Shown here one piece after another: positions 35,386 through 46,739 of a stretch of 64,000 nt of DNA (within the stretch, counting starts at the first letter, position 1; every line of letters starts with the position of its first letter). The position numbers and the translations under genes are program-made. A model generated the notes under the pieces. It was not told the DNA's origin and ran no database searches. It saw nothing but the letters and a program-made list of their open reading frames with translations. The stretch covers positions 1 to 64,000 of the forward strand of contig JAHBMJ010002216.1 in the NCBI GenBank assembly GCA_018398765.1, in the 5' to 3' direction. Source of the stretch: Chromera velia. Its lineage: Eukaryota > Sar > Chromeraceae.

Positions 35386-37069
35386 ATGCCGAGAAACCTG
35401 CATGCAGATGGTGCTGCCGTCTCTGTGCAGCTTCGAGACGGCATTTTTGTTGAAGATGTTCCTCTCTCTTTTCTGCAGAGGTGCACTCTGAACTTCGCGG
35501 AAGAGAGGAAATTGGGCAGTGACGCATTCGGGACTGTCTATAAGGGTGTGGATACTGAGAATATTTACTGTTTTGCGGTGAAGGTTCTGAACCTCCAGCT
35601 CTTCCTACCCTTGGTCAATCTGAGAGAGACGTCTGATGACGCCCTCCAGAAAATCATCAAAAAAGAAACGGAAGCCTTCCGTGCCCTCCCCCAAACACAC
35701 CCCAATCTCTGCAAGCTGCTTGGCGTCTGCAGTGGCAGGCATGCCGACCAGTCTCCCTACGTGATGGTCCTTTCCTCCCTGCGGCACAAGGGCGACCTGG
35801 CAGCTCTCCTCAAAAGCGATGCTGACGCACGCACGCTTACGTGGAGGGACCGCGTCTCAGTCGCCCGACAGCTCGCGAAGGCCGTCTCCTTCCTTCACGG
35901 CCAGACTCCTGCCTCCATTTTTCACAGAGACTTGAAAAGTGAGAACGTCGTGATGACAACCAACCTGACTCCCATGCTGATTGACTGGGCCCTGGCCCGT
36001 CTATGCCCGTCTCATCCCCGACGGTGCCGAGAGTCACAGAGTCACGACCGACGCCGTGGCAGTCAGCACTCACGGCTTCATGTGCCCGCAGTATGCAGCA
36101 GAGCGTGTGTTCACGGCAGAGAGTGAGGTCTACTCACTCGGCGTTGTGCTGCTTGAGCTCTTCACAGGACGCACCCAAAGCCCTCCCCGGTGCGACCTCG
36201 TGAAACAGTTCACAGGGGAGGACCTATGCTCGCACAACGACGACGCGCCCCCCACTGTGCACACTCTCTGTGCCGCAGATGCTGACCCTCGAGCAGAGGA
36301 TTGGGATGAGAAGGTGGCGATTGACTTCGCGTCTCTTACTCTCGAATGCTTGAGGAAGAAACGTCGGCGTGCGCCAGTCCCTGCCGTCCTCCGCGCTCTG
36401 TGTGCCATGGAGCACAGCGCAGAGGCTCTGCGACCGGGAGAGAGGGTGTTGAGGGAAGAGCTTGCGCAGATGCGTGAAGCGAGGGATAGGGAGTTGGTAG
36501 AGGCAGACGTGAGACAGCAGCGTGCACGTGAGGAGACGGTGTCTTGTTCAGCGTGCATGGAGACGGTTAGGGAGGGCGAGGGGGTGGTGTATCCTCGAGA
36601 AAGCAGGGAGCACTTTCTATGCAGAGAGTGCTTCAGCGATTACGTCCGACATCAAGTGGAGGGGGGGTTGGAAATGAAGGCGGGTGCGCTGCTGCTTCCT
36701 TGCCCCATGGCAGGGAGGGGGTGCACTGTGGGCGTGTTTTTTGATCAGCGGACCGTTGCGCTGAATTGTAGCACCGAGGCGTACTGCCTCTTTTTGGAGT
36801 GTAGAGACGGACAGTTGAGGGCTGAGGCGCGTGCAGAGGTGGAGGCAGAGGTGCGCAGAGAGGGGGCGGTGGGGGTTGCCAGACGGAGGCTTGAAGAGGA
36901 GTTGAACCGTTTCTGCCGCACCCCCTGCTGTAATCAACCTTTCGTTTATGAGGGGTGTGCTGCAGTGACATGCAGACCGGCCTGTGGGAAGTTTTTCTGC
37001 GCGCTCTGTCATTTTTACAGCGGGGAGGACTCTCACAGACACGTTGTAAACTGTGAGCTGAACCCCTAG
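35386..37069 (+). pseudogene. Protein kinase fused to a RING/IBR-like zinc region, frame broken by a 10-bp duplication
   Basis: The first ~200 residues are the N-lobe and catalytic loop of a protein kinase: glycine loop LGSDAFGTVYKG (44-49), Lys66 in FAVKV, HRDLKSENVVM (180-190) and LIDWALAR, with DWA in place of DFG. At about 36000 the frame changes. Frame 2 continues the same fold (THGFMCPQYAAERVFTAESE, VYSLGVVLLELFTG) to its end. The shift coincides with a near-tandem 10-base duplication (gcccgtctat/gcccgtctca); one unit fewer gives an uninterrupted kinase. Downstream come a linker helix, a RING-like CSACMETVREGEG..FLCREC and an IBR/RING2-like C-x3-C-C..GC-x4-C-x3-CGKFFCALC..H..H..NC. Kinase plus ubiquitin-ligase-like zinc region on one chain is unusual. 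It could be a recent pseudogene, an allele or an assembly error. Confidence 0.65.
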
Positions 37070-37480
37070 CGGGGTAACCACTTCGTGAGCAGAGAGGCCC
37101 TGGAGGCAGTGCACTGTCCACTTCTTGCGGAGAGTGTGCGTGCCTTCCTCGCAGATCTTTTCTGTGACCAGCCGGAAGTACATGCAGCCCTCGTGCAGGA
37201 GGAGAGCGTCCAGCGTCACCTGAGGGAGCTGCTGCTGGTTGGCCTTCAGCATACTGGGGGAGGGGGAGAGAGGAGGGGGGGGGAGCAAGCAGAGCTTGGG
37301 AGAAGAGTTCAAGAGCAGAGAAGGGAGGCTGTGGTGCAACAGCAGCAGCAAGGGCAGGTGCGGCGGGCAGAGCAATTGAGAAGGGCGTTCGAGCTCCAGC
37401 AACAACAGCAGCGACAACAGCAGCAAGGGCAGGTACGGCGGGCAGAGCAATTGAGAAGGGCGTTCGAGCTCCTGGACTAG
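37070..37480 (+). pseudogene. In-frame extension after the kinase-RING stop, running into a Gln-rich tail
   Basis: Directly after the TAG at 37067-37069 the same frame stays open for ~136 codons. It first encodes a helical segment (REALEAVHCPLLAESVRAFL) and then Gln-rich repeats (QQQQQGQVRRAEQLRRAFEL). It could be a former C-terminal part of the kinase-RING protein or a separate remnant. I have no evidence for its own start codon. Confidence 0.4.
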
Positions 37481-37870
37481 CAACAACAGCAGCGATAGCA
37501 GCAGGCTGAGCAACAACAGTAGCAAGAGCAGGTGTGGCGGGCAGAGCAATTGAGAAGGGCGTTCGAGCAACAACAGCACCGACGGCAGCAGGCTGAGCAA
37601 CAGCAGCAGGAAGAGCAAGTACGGCGGGCAGAGCAATTGAGAAGGGCAGCAGCGACAGCAGCAGGCTAAATAATAGCAGCAGCAAGAGCAGGTGCGGCGG
37701 GCAGAGCAATTGAGAAGGGCGTTCGAGCAACAACAGCAGCGACAGCAGCAGGCTAAACAATAGCAGCAGCAAGAGCAGGTGCGGCGGACAGAGCAATTGA
37801 GAAGGGCGTTCGAGCTCCAGTAATAACAGCAGCGACAGCAGCATGCAGGCTGAGCAACAGCAGCAGCAGC
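37335..37870 (+). repeat. CAG/CAA-rich tandem repeat tract
   Basis: About six copies of a ~37-base core (GCGGGCAGAGCAATTGAGAA then GGGCGTTCGAGC) alternate with CAG/CAA/AGC runs. The spacing is 70-100 bases. In sense frame the first units encode VRRAEQLRRAFE plus poly-Gln. Later units drift out of frame, and several CAG positions are TAG. Confidence 0.85.
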
Positions 37871-38136
37871 GCAACGGCTTTTATCCCTAGCTCTATTGAC
37901 TTACCTTCCAACCAGCCCGAAGCCCAACGGTGGTCCCGGGCCCCAGCCTGCCAGCCTGCAGCCTGGCATTCCTGATTCCGAGTCCCTAGTTTTAAAAGAA
38001 AAAACGTCACATAAAATCAGCTGAAATCCATTGGAAAGAGCGTTTCAGCCCTCAAATCTGTTAGCTACTTAATTTTAGCTCACTCTATAGCCTCAGTCTG
38101 TAGGGCCCACTGGCAGTATTGAATGAAATCTTAGAT
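37871..38136. other. Spacer, nothing recognised
   Basis: Mixed sequence lies between the Gln-rich tract and the next inverted-repeat element. Confidence 0.5.
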
Positions 38137-38432
38137 GCTAGGCGACGCACAGTGATAAAAAAAAAGAAAAAAAAATCTTAAGAAGCCTAATCTTTTTTAT
38201 TATTTTTTTAAATATTCTATTTGAAGTATTGATTGATTGAGTATCAAACATACAAAAAAAACCTATTTGGCTAGATAAAACCTACCTTTGTTAATTTTGT
38301 TTGGACCTTCGGCCACCATGCACATAAAAAAAAAAAGAAAAAAAAATCTTGACATGTCGATTAATGTTGATCTATTCTTAAAGTTTTTTTTTTTTTTTCC
38401 CACTGGCATAGTGACACTGTGCATCGCCTAGC
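38137..38432. mobile_element. MITE-like inverted-repeat element, ~296 bp
   Basis: The left end GCTAGGCGACGCACAGTG and the right end (reverse complement GCTAGGCGATGCACAGTG) are 18-bp terminal inverted repeats with one mismatch. Flanks TTAGAT (38131-38136) and TTACAT (38433-38438) may be a 6-bp target duplication with one change. The interior has two runs of the form (A)n-G-(A)n-TCTT in direct orientation. There is no coding capacity. Confidence 0.65.
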
Positions 38433-38613
38433 TTACATGAAATCCTGATTGAACTAGTATGTGATTAAAAAATTAAGTGATTGAAGTGCTACTTATAAAA
38501 TGGTTAAGACTAATGCTACGTTTGATGATCCGGTGATGGGTCACCGGTAAGGCACTGCCAGTGGCTAACATACCAATATAGGGTATCTACTTAATGCAAT
38601 GCGGCGGCGGGTC

Positions 38614-39802
38614 ATACAGATGTGCATGGACTAATTAGAACCCGCCACCAGACCTTAACCGGCTCAAAAATTTCGAGGGAAAAAGGAACAGCCCTCTGTT
38701 CCCTTTTCCCTCCTGGACTCAAACCAACGACCCTAGGAGACGTCAGTTCACCTCTCTAGACTCTCTCTAGCTGCTTGGTATAGAAAAAACGACTCTCAGA
38801 CTCACAGGGAGTCCAAGGAACGGACGTCTGAGGTCTGACACCTGAAGAGGCCAAAGTGGCCTTCCTGGACTCAGAAGTTCAGAAAGGGCTGTAGTACATC
38901 AATGATGATAAAATGTATACCAACACGCTCCATCTAGTCTAGGTAACTTAGTTCCAACAGGGGATAAGGAATGGTTGATGCACTGTGGACTTCAACTAAC
39001 AAGTCTGCTCATGAACAGAAAGATACACTCCAGATGGCGCCCTATGTCAAATTGCCGGAAGGGCTTTTTCCTTCTTGAGCACTTTAAACCTGCAGCCATC
39101 GCATAAAAGTACTGCTCAACACTCATATGCTCCTGTCTGGAGGGAAAGAGCAGGACAAAACCACTTACCGGGGGAGCTGGAGGTCGATTAATACCCCTGA
39201 GACGCCAATTCTCCACAACAGGAACACAAAACAATCTCACCTTCCCACAACCAGCAGACTCACCAGGAACCTATCCCGCTGGCCTGGGAGGATGACAACA
39301 GACACAGGGCATTGGGTAAAATTGCTGGGGATCGATTCTGCAGCCTTCTGGTAGAAAGAAAGAATGTTGCTTTGGAGGCCTGGGAGGTACTTTCCTGACT
39401 GGTCCAGACTGGAGCTGCCAGACACGCCAAAGCAGATCAACTGCGCCACAAGACTTCACCCCGACACAGAGGCAAGCTGTCTAGTATTAAGAAAGCGGAA
39501 TTGTGCCAGTTTGACCATCGGTACTGCTCTACACAACAAGGTAGGCAGGAAGGGACGCGAGGACGAAATGACCCTTCTCTGTGTGTTGGTGTGCTTTTTG
39601 AGCATTCTGAGCATAATTTCGGGATTTTGAGAGTGGCCCTGGAAAGTTTTGGCCCAAATTCTTGCACCAATGCACTCAGCGGCCTCTGGGGACCAATTTG
39701 GTATCTTTCTGCATGGGCCCTGGGCGCCGCCAGAATCGCGCGGACCAGCTCAACTGGCTCAAAAATTTCAGACCCTTCTAATTAGTCCATGCACATCTGT
39801 AT
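38614..39802. mobile_element. Candidate DNA transposon with perfect 27-bp inverted ends, 1.19 kb
   Basis: Bases 38614-38640 (starting ATACAGATGTGCATGG) and 39776-39802 are exact inverted copies, 27 of 27. A direct copy of GGCTCAAAAATTTC lies just inside each end (about 38662 and 39754). No clear target duplication or transposase frame is seen, so this is either a non-autonomous element or a rearranged remnant. Confidence 0.6.
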
Positions 39803-41145
39803 AACCACCTTTCACATTGCGTAATAATAATTGGACAGTAATTTAGACTAGTCATTGGATTCTATTATGCTGACCAATTGTCATGTAAATAATTGATTAT
39901 AGCGGGTTCAAGCATAGAAGAAGCTGATCAGAGTGAAATAGAGCGAAATAGCCTGAGACGCAAGAGAGTCTTTTGAAGAGACTTGTTATGGAGGTGCTTA
40001 CAAACGCAGCCAGAAGATGCAGTTACAACTATCCGGGACTCCGGGAGCTTTGTCTTTCAATGTGCTCACCCTGTTAAATCCTGACGATATATTTTCCACC
40101 ATTTTCCAAGTTATTCTCCAAATTAATTAAGATTATAGACCATGTCCTCAGTTGTTGAGTGAGTCTTACTTTGGCCTACAGTCTCTCGCTTCAGAGCTAG
40201 GCTTAATCAAAGACATGCATGATATAGACTGCCAGGAGCTCGGCTCTACCGGTTTAGTCATTCATTCTTAGCATTCATTCATTTATTTATTCATTCATTC
40301 ATTCATTCATTCATTCATTTATTTATTCATTCATTCATTCATTCATCTAGTACTGGTCAATTCATCGTGGTATATATTATGCTGATGAATATTCTGAAAT
40401 AACTGTTTTAAATTCTAGTATGTTTACATTATCACATATTTGATAGGGAGAACATTTGGCATTCAATTGGGGGAGGTCAATCTTTCGGACATAAATCTTA
40501 CTGTTAAATCCTAATTGATTCATGATCAATGCTTGATCGATCATTGGTTCTGCACTAGGCCTCGAATCCTGCTATAATAGCAGCTATATCAACTTGAACG
40601 TTGAATCTTTTATCAGAGTTAGCAGGGCGAGGCCTAGGGCGGGGCGGTCCTCAACTGACTATAGTATATAATCTAAAAAAATTTCACCAGAATTCTGACT
40701 AGTCTATTTACTCTCTCACTATAGTAGATTCAACTTCACAGCTACTGACAAGTTCATACATTTATTATCATATTTATTGACTTATTACAATTATAATTCA
40801 AAGAGGACAGTGAACTGAGGGTTTACTGGCACATCAGAGTCGTGTGACAAGGTAGTTGTAAACATATTCGATCCAGTGAAATAACTTCTCGTCATAAATC
40901 CTGTGCGATGCTTTTCTTTATGATAAAGTTTGTGTACCTGAAGGTGCATAATAGTGCATAACATGAATTAACTTAGTCAATATACTGAATTCAGCAATCC
41001 GGCCCGCTGATGGTAGAATGCGGCAATCTATTTACAAGACGGTGGGGGCTATTGGCGCAATTCTTGGATACATCTTGCAAGGGGTCAAAAACCTTCCCGA
41101 CAACGCCCTCACATCAACAAATTCTCAACCCTTCTCGCTCAATCC
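39803..41145. other. AT-rich spacer with an ATTC microsatellite
   Basis: The only clear structure is the (ATTC)n/(ATTT)n tract at about 40258-40346. No gene is seen. Confidence 0.65.
40258..40346. repeat. (ATTC)n tetranucleotide microsatellite
   Basis: Some 20 ATTC units are interrupted by two short ATTT blocks. Confidence 0.9.
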
Positions 41146-43083
41146 TCACACTTTGAATCCGCCACCTCCACCCCTTCCATCCTCCTCTCTTTCTCCCTGC
41201 ACATGTCCTCTCGCACCTCCCCTCTCCTTTTCTCTATTTCTACCACCCTCTCTCTCATCCATCTCTCCGCGCTCATACAACCAGTCCCGGTCTCTCCCCT
41301 TCGCTGCACTCTGCACACCCCCCGAGACACGACCGCCATCTCCCCCCTGCAGCATTTGACCCGAATCCTCCCCAGAGCTGATCGTGAAGCCTTCTCTCTC
41401 CTTCTCCCTCTCCACACGGGATGTGGTGCCCCCCACGGCTTCCCTCTCTCCCTTCCCTCCACCGCCTTCGAGAGCCTCTGCCGCAGCATCGGGTGCCGGG
41501 CCTGCACCAGCTTGTGGCTGCGGCGGCGCACCTTGGCTGGTTGTGGCGGCGCGCTCATAGAGGGACTCCAGCGCCTCGCGCGAGACGGCTTTCACGGAGA
41601 CGGAGAGACCAGAGACGGGAGGAGGGGCAGACACTGACGGGATGCCGTCTCCGAACAAAAACGCCCCAGTAACTTCTGCCTGCACAGCGTTCTGCCTCTC
41701 CGTCTCCCTCCCAGAAGGTACACTCACAGGAGGGTGAGCAGTGCCGTTTGGTCTTAGAGGGGAGTGCAGGGGTGAGGCGGAGAGAGACGGAAAGGCCGTC
41801 GCAAACACAGGAGCAGGGACTGAAGGTGGGGGGGATAGGAGACTCCCACGGTGACCCACCCCCCGTGCCCCCCCTGCAGACAGCGGCCTTTCCCCCCGCG
41901 CCCCCCCTCCCCAAGTAGACCCATGGGGGAGAGGGGCGGTCCTAGAGGCAGACGGCTGGGGGGACAGGGGACGCCTGGGAGAGGGCACGGGGGAAGCTGC
42001 TGTCTTCAGAGCTGTGCTGAGTGCGTGGTTTAGGTGCGTCTCTGCGGCTGTGCGGCGCTGCAGAGGGACAAAGAAAGGGAGGGAGGGACACATGCATGAT
42101 GGGATGGCTGGGCCATTCTGTCTGTGTTGATGTCAACTTGTTCGCCTTTTTCAATCTCTTCCTCTCTGGCTGAGTCGCTTGCACTTCGCTTGAGCTTTCT
42201 GTCCCTAAATCAAAGAGCGGCTTCTCATCTGTCCCCAAAGACGAATCGCCCTAAGAAAGTCACAATATGCACAACATTTTTTCATGTGTCCAATGAAACC
42301 CCCCCAAACAAAGAAATCCACGCACCTGCAGAATTTCCCTCCTCCTCAAGAGGAACCTCTCGTGTGCCCGCCTGGCTTCGTTCTCCTCTGCCTGGAGCCG
42401 TCGGACCTGTTCGAAGGGACCGACCAGGGAGAAGAGACAAGACAAGAGAGACAGGAGTGGGAAAGGGGGCGAGAGCACGAGACAGGAAAGGAAACATCAG
42501 GAGGAACGCGAGCAAAACATTCTGAATCGCAGCAAGAGGGAAAGCAAAAAAGAAGCGAAACCCACGCCGGGCACTGCAAATACGACGAGAGAAGCCAACA
42601 CGCAGACATGACAGAAAGAGAAAGAGAAAGAGAGAGAGATGCCAATGCGCCGAGATCATCCAAAACAGGAGGAGCAGCACGCGATCAATCACAAATCGAC
42701 GAAAGCTTTGATGTTTGTCACTATGCCAGAAAGGAAACGGTTCTGTCTCTGTTCGATCTGTCTGCATCACAGCTCAACCCGCTCTTCTCAATTCTGGTGC
42801 TGTTAGAGGAGGAAAAAGGCCCCTGACGAATTTGACAGAAAAAAACGCTCACCACAAATACGAGCATGAGCATAAGTGTAGACACTGAAAGAAATTATGG
42901 GAGACGAAGACAAACAGACAGAGACAGCTGACCTCCTCCCAGCACCTGAGAAGCTCCTGCTCTAGAATCTCACACCGGGTCTGCAGATACCGACAAATGA
43001 AGGCAAACCCCGACTCATACATCCACACGCGGACCCACAGACACACAAACGCAGACGGACACACACACACACACACACACATA

Positions 43084-43127
<44 letters not shown>

Positions 43128-44498
43128 CCAGAGAGGAGAGACAGAGATTGCGGCTCAGAGTAGAGAACGGTGCTTCAACAAGCGAAGCAACAACACCAAA
43201 TAAAAGAAGACAGAAAACCCCATAACCCAACCGACCTGCCACCCTCTGCTCTCTTGACGCACAGCCATTTCAGTCTCTGCGTGCTGCAAGAAGGATTTCG
43301 GCCAAGATGAGGGAGGAAAGGAGAGGTGTTTCTTTCGATAATCACCCTACTCATTTACTCCTCACGCGGAATACATTCACTGTTCGAATCTGCCGCCCAA
43401 GACTTCGATCTATGCAGCCCGACTTCTTCTGTAAAACTCTGTGAAAAGAAAAAATGGGAACCCACACCCATTTCAGATGAAGGCAATGCTTGCAATGAAA
43501 TCCGCTTCCTTGACGGAAGAGGAATCCGAAAAGGAAAAAGATACCCGGTTTCCCCCAACGACACAAAATGACACCCGTCCTCTCCTCGTCTCTCTGCTCA
43601 TCTTCCCTCCTGACCGACCGCTCGCTTGAGACCGTCCACCTCTTCCCTGTGGTTCTGCTGCTGTGCCTGGAGCTTTGCGCTGTCCTCCTCAAACGATGAC
43701 AGCTGCGTGAAGAAGGAGAACAGAGGAGCGAAAATAAAGTGGACAAAAACAGGACAGAGGGGAGTGCCCCGTCTTCTCTCTCTCTCTCTCTTCCTCTTCC
43801 TCTTTGTGGTCCTTCTCCGTTTCTCGCTATGCAGCATCTGCTTTTCTGTCTCTCCACACTCCATCCTCATTTCACATGCTTTCGAGCTCTCGCAGACCAA
43901 TCTCTCTCTCTCTCTCTCTTTCTATCTCTCTCTGGGGTGATCTGATCAATCACTTCTTTGCCATCTGTTTGCTCCTCCACTCACTCATCCGGTCGAGTCA
44001 CCTTTTCGTGCAGCTCCGCGGCCTCCTCTGCGCTCCTCTGGAGGTCTGAGCGCGTCGTTGCGAGGGCCGTGAGGGCCTCTTGCCTCTGCACATGAAACGG
44101 GTGGATTCATGAATGTTGCGTTTTGTTCATTCGTATGCAATGCTTTGTTTTTTACCGCCATCCTACTGTGGGGGCAAGAAGAAACGACAGCAAGCACAAA
44201 ATGCGATTTCCGGAGAAATGCTCGTAGAAGGAGAGAAACATTTGGACTTGGAACGAACCCTTCTTTACCCCCTCTCTCCCCACACGACCAGAATGAATGT
44301 CTACACATACCCCCTTAGCACCCGACCTTTCGCTCTGATTCCTCAAGGGACTTCTGAAGGATCTCGCACTTCTCCTGACTCATCGACAAACTGCAGACGT
44401 GCGTAAGGGAATGAAGTAAGGAATGAGTGAGTGAATGAAGAATCGACGGGGAGGGAGGAGAGGGGCACACGGTGTTCCTTCTCGAGAAAACGAGAGAG

Positions 44499-44561
<63 letters not shown>

Positions 44562-45000
44562 GGAAAATGAGATTGACAGCAACAGCACACAGTGAAAGAG
44601 GAGTTCAGCAGAATACACAGAAGAACGACGACTCTCAGAGCGCCCCCACCCCAGAAGGATAGAAGGGAAAGAGAAACACACCGATTTCAACTGAGAACCA
44701 AGTCACATCACCAAGATCTTTGAGAGAATCATACACAGATCGAAGGAAAGAAAGGCCGCACCCCCCCGTGTGCCTACCTGTAACTCCGTTGTTGCACGTC
44801 TTTGCGCGCACTCTCCAACAGCCCCACCAACCGACGGCATTCCTCCTCGTGACCACCTGCACCCACGCACAGCGGCCGATCCAAATCACTGGATGATTAT
44901 TAACTCTTGATGCGTACGTCAGAAAGCGAGAGACAGACGACCGGGCGGCTCCACCTAGTAGGGGGACCGAAGACCACAGAAGACTGACTCAAGGCGCAAC

Positions 45001-45034
<34 letters not shown>

Positions 45035-46739
45035 GACAGAGACAGAGAGAGAGACTGACTTGCCACCGCCTCGGTGTCCTGTATCCTCTGCAGCGCTTTC
45101 TCTTCTGCTGCCGCTGCCCGCTCTCTTGCCTCTGCCACTGCTTGGACTTTCATCTCCTCCGCTGCCTTCACGCGTCTTTCCGCCTCTCTCTGCGTGCTCT
45201 CAGCCTTCCTGCAACAAATCAAACCAAGCGCTGGCGGATCAACGGATTTGAGTCCTTCCAACACTTCACTTCACTTCATGCGAAGTGGATCTCTACCATT
45301 TCTCTCTCTCTCTTTCTCTCTCTCTCTCACACACACACACACGGGGGCGCGTCCGTCTCTATTCATTCTCCGAGGAAAGAGATAGAAAGAGAGCGAGAGA
45401 GACGGAGAGAGAAAAGAGGTGGGGTCTGGGGGCGACAGACGGAAGAGAATCAACCAATCCCCATCACCCCCCAAGACGGACCTCAGAAAGTCCCGAAATC
45501 CTTTGATCTCAGTTGCGAGCTCCCGAATGCGCTCGTCTCGGTCCTGTGATTGCATTTCACACGCACGCGCACACACACACAGCTCGCAGTATGGGCCGAT
45601 CAAGTCGCAGTTGTGCTCACATGTTGTTTTGAAACGCAGCTAGGAAAATAGACGTCGATGCACATACCCACGCACAGAAAAAGAGAAAGAAAGGGAAAGA
45701 TGGAGAGAGAGAAGCGCCCAGGACTGGATTTGGATTACTCAGCACTGAATGCGCCATCGATATTCCCTTGGAAGACGCAATCGATTCTCCGACCGTCCAT
45801 CCCTGCTCCCCCCATTCCCTTCGTCTTCCCTTCGACCCACCTGCACCTGCTGCCCGAGTTCTTCTGCCTCTCTGCGGGTCCGTGTGAGTGCCCCCTGCAT
45901 GAAGCACCGAAACAGATTGTATGCTTCTAGTCAGTGTGTCACAGAACAGAGAGAACTGACAAAACGGAGACGACGAGAATGGGAGATAGAAGCTGCTGAG
46001 AGGGGGGGTTGGATGAACAAAGAGAAACGAAAACAACCCACAACTTGACGGAATCTATGTTTCGCGTCAGATCATTCAAACTCTGCGTAGGTGAAAACAG
46101 ATGAGAGAACGACATGGGTCTAAGGGTGGAGGGGTCGACATGGGGAGAGAGGGCTGAGAGTGGGCTGGGAGAGAAAAAACAGTTACAGTGGGAGTAGAGA
46201 GCAACCTGTCAAACAGGCACGGCCGCTCACGCGCAGACCAAATTTCCGGAAGGAAAGGAATAAAGAAAAGCAGGCGTGACCATTGTCAGGATCGATCTAG
46301 CAGATCACGGGAGGTCCACCAAGTGCCTAGTCAGAGTGAATGTGGCGGTCTGGTCTGGAGACGGGGAGACGGCCAGCCTGTTTGTGTGTATCCGGTGGGG
46401 GGGGCTTTAAAGGTGAGGAGAGGATGGACGTACCTCCAGATGTTCAATTTTTGCGGCATTTCTTCCTTCCTTTTCTGCCCTCTGATCTTCTTGCTGTTTT
46501 GCCCTCTCCTCCAACCACCGAAGTTCCTGTTGCAGGTCTGCAAGCTCAGTATTCCTCGCCCTCTGTTGTTCGAGTTGTTTGTACAGGGACGCAATGAGGG
46601 TCTGGTTTTTTTCATTCTCGGCCTTAAGTCGGTCCACCAGCTCTGTTTGTGCTTTAAGGAACTGAATTGCCTCTTCTTCTACCCTCAGGTCTTCTTCGTA
46701 GAGGACGGAGGGAACGGAGGGGGATCCCTCGACAGCCAT
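41146..46739 (-). CDS. Coiled-coil protein with Ser/Pro-rich tail, about 14 exons
   Basis: The gene starts at the ATG at 46739 (MAVEGSPSVPSVLYEEDL) and ends at 41146. Approximate exons: 46434-46739, 46030-46085, 45841-45897, 45482-45560, 45057-45210, 44787-44866, 44325-44395, 44005-44093, 43626-43706, 43234-43281, 42933-42980, 42327-42408, 42095-42252, 41146-42062. Twelve small exons encode almost continuous heptad-type helix, for example LYKQLEQQRARNTELADLQQ, RREAEELGQQVQ and RRLQAEENEARRAHERFLLR. The last exon is a ~300-residue Pro/Ser/Gly-rich disordered tail ending in charged, Gly-rich sequence. The total is ~740 residues. Such proteins often serve as cytoskeletal or centrosomal scaffolds, but nothing here names a family. 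Introns hold several AC/AG microsatellites. Confidence 0.7.
43058..43130. repeat. (AC)n(AG)n compound microsatellite
   Basis: An AC run passes into an AG run inside an intron of the coiled-coil gene. On the gene strand this is a CT tract followed by a GT tract. Confidence 0.9.
44498..44558. repeat. (AC)n(AG)n compound microsatellite
   Basis: It has the same AC-then-AG architecture as the tract at 43058, in another intron of the same gene. Confidence 0.9.
45000..45056. repeat. (AG)n microsatellite adjoining a splice donor
   Basis: An AG-rich run lies immediately beside the exon at 45057-45210 of the coiled-coil gene, within the first bases of the intron in gene sense. Confidence 0.8.

Noticed and set aside
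36617-37874. Leu/Pro-rich minus-strand frames opposite the kinase-RING gene and Gln tract
   Set aside because: They are the antisense of CAG/CAA repeats and of a sense-strand gene with recognisable domains.
38660-38730. tRNA-like B box (minus strand GGTTTGAGTCC) suggesting a SINE or tRNA
   Set aside because: No matching A box, no foldable acceptor stem and no poly-A or oligo-T end were found. It is probably chance inside the inverted-repeat element.
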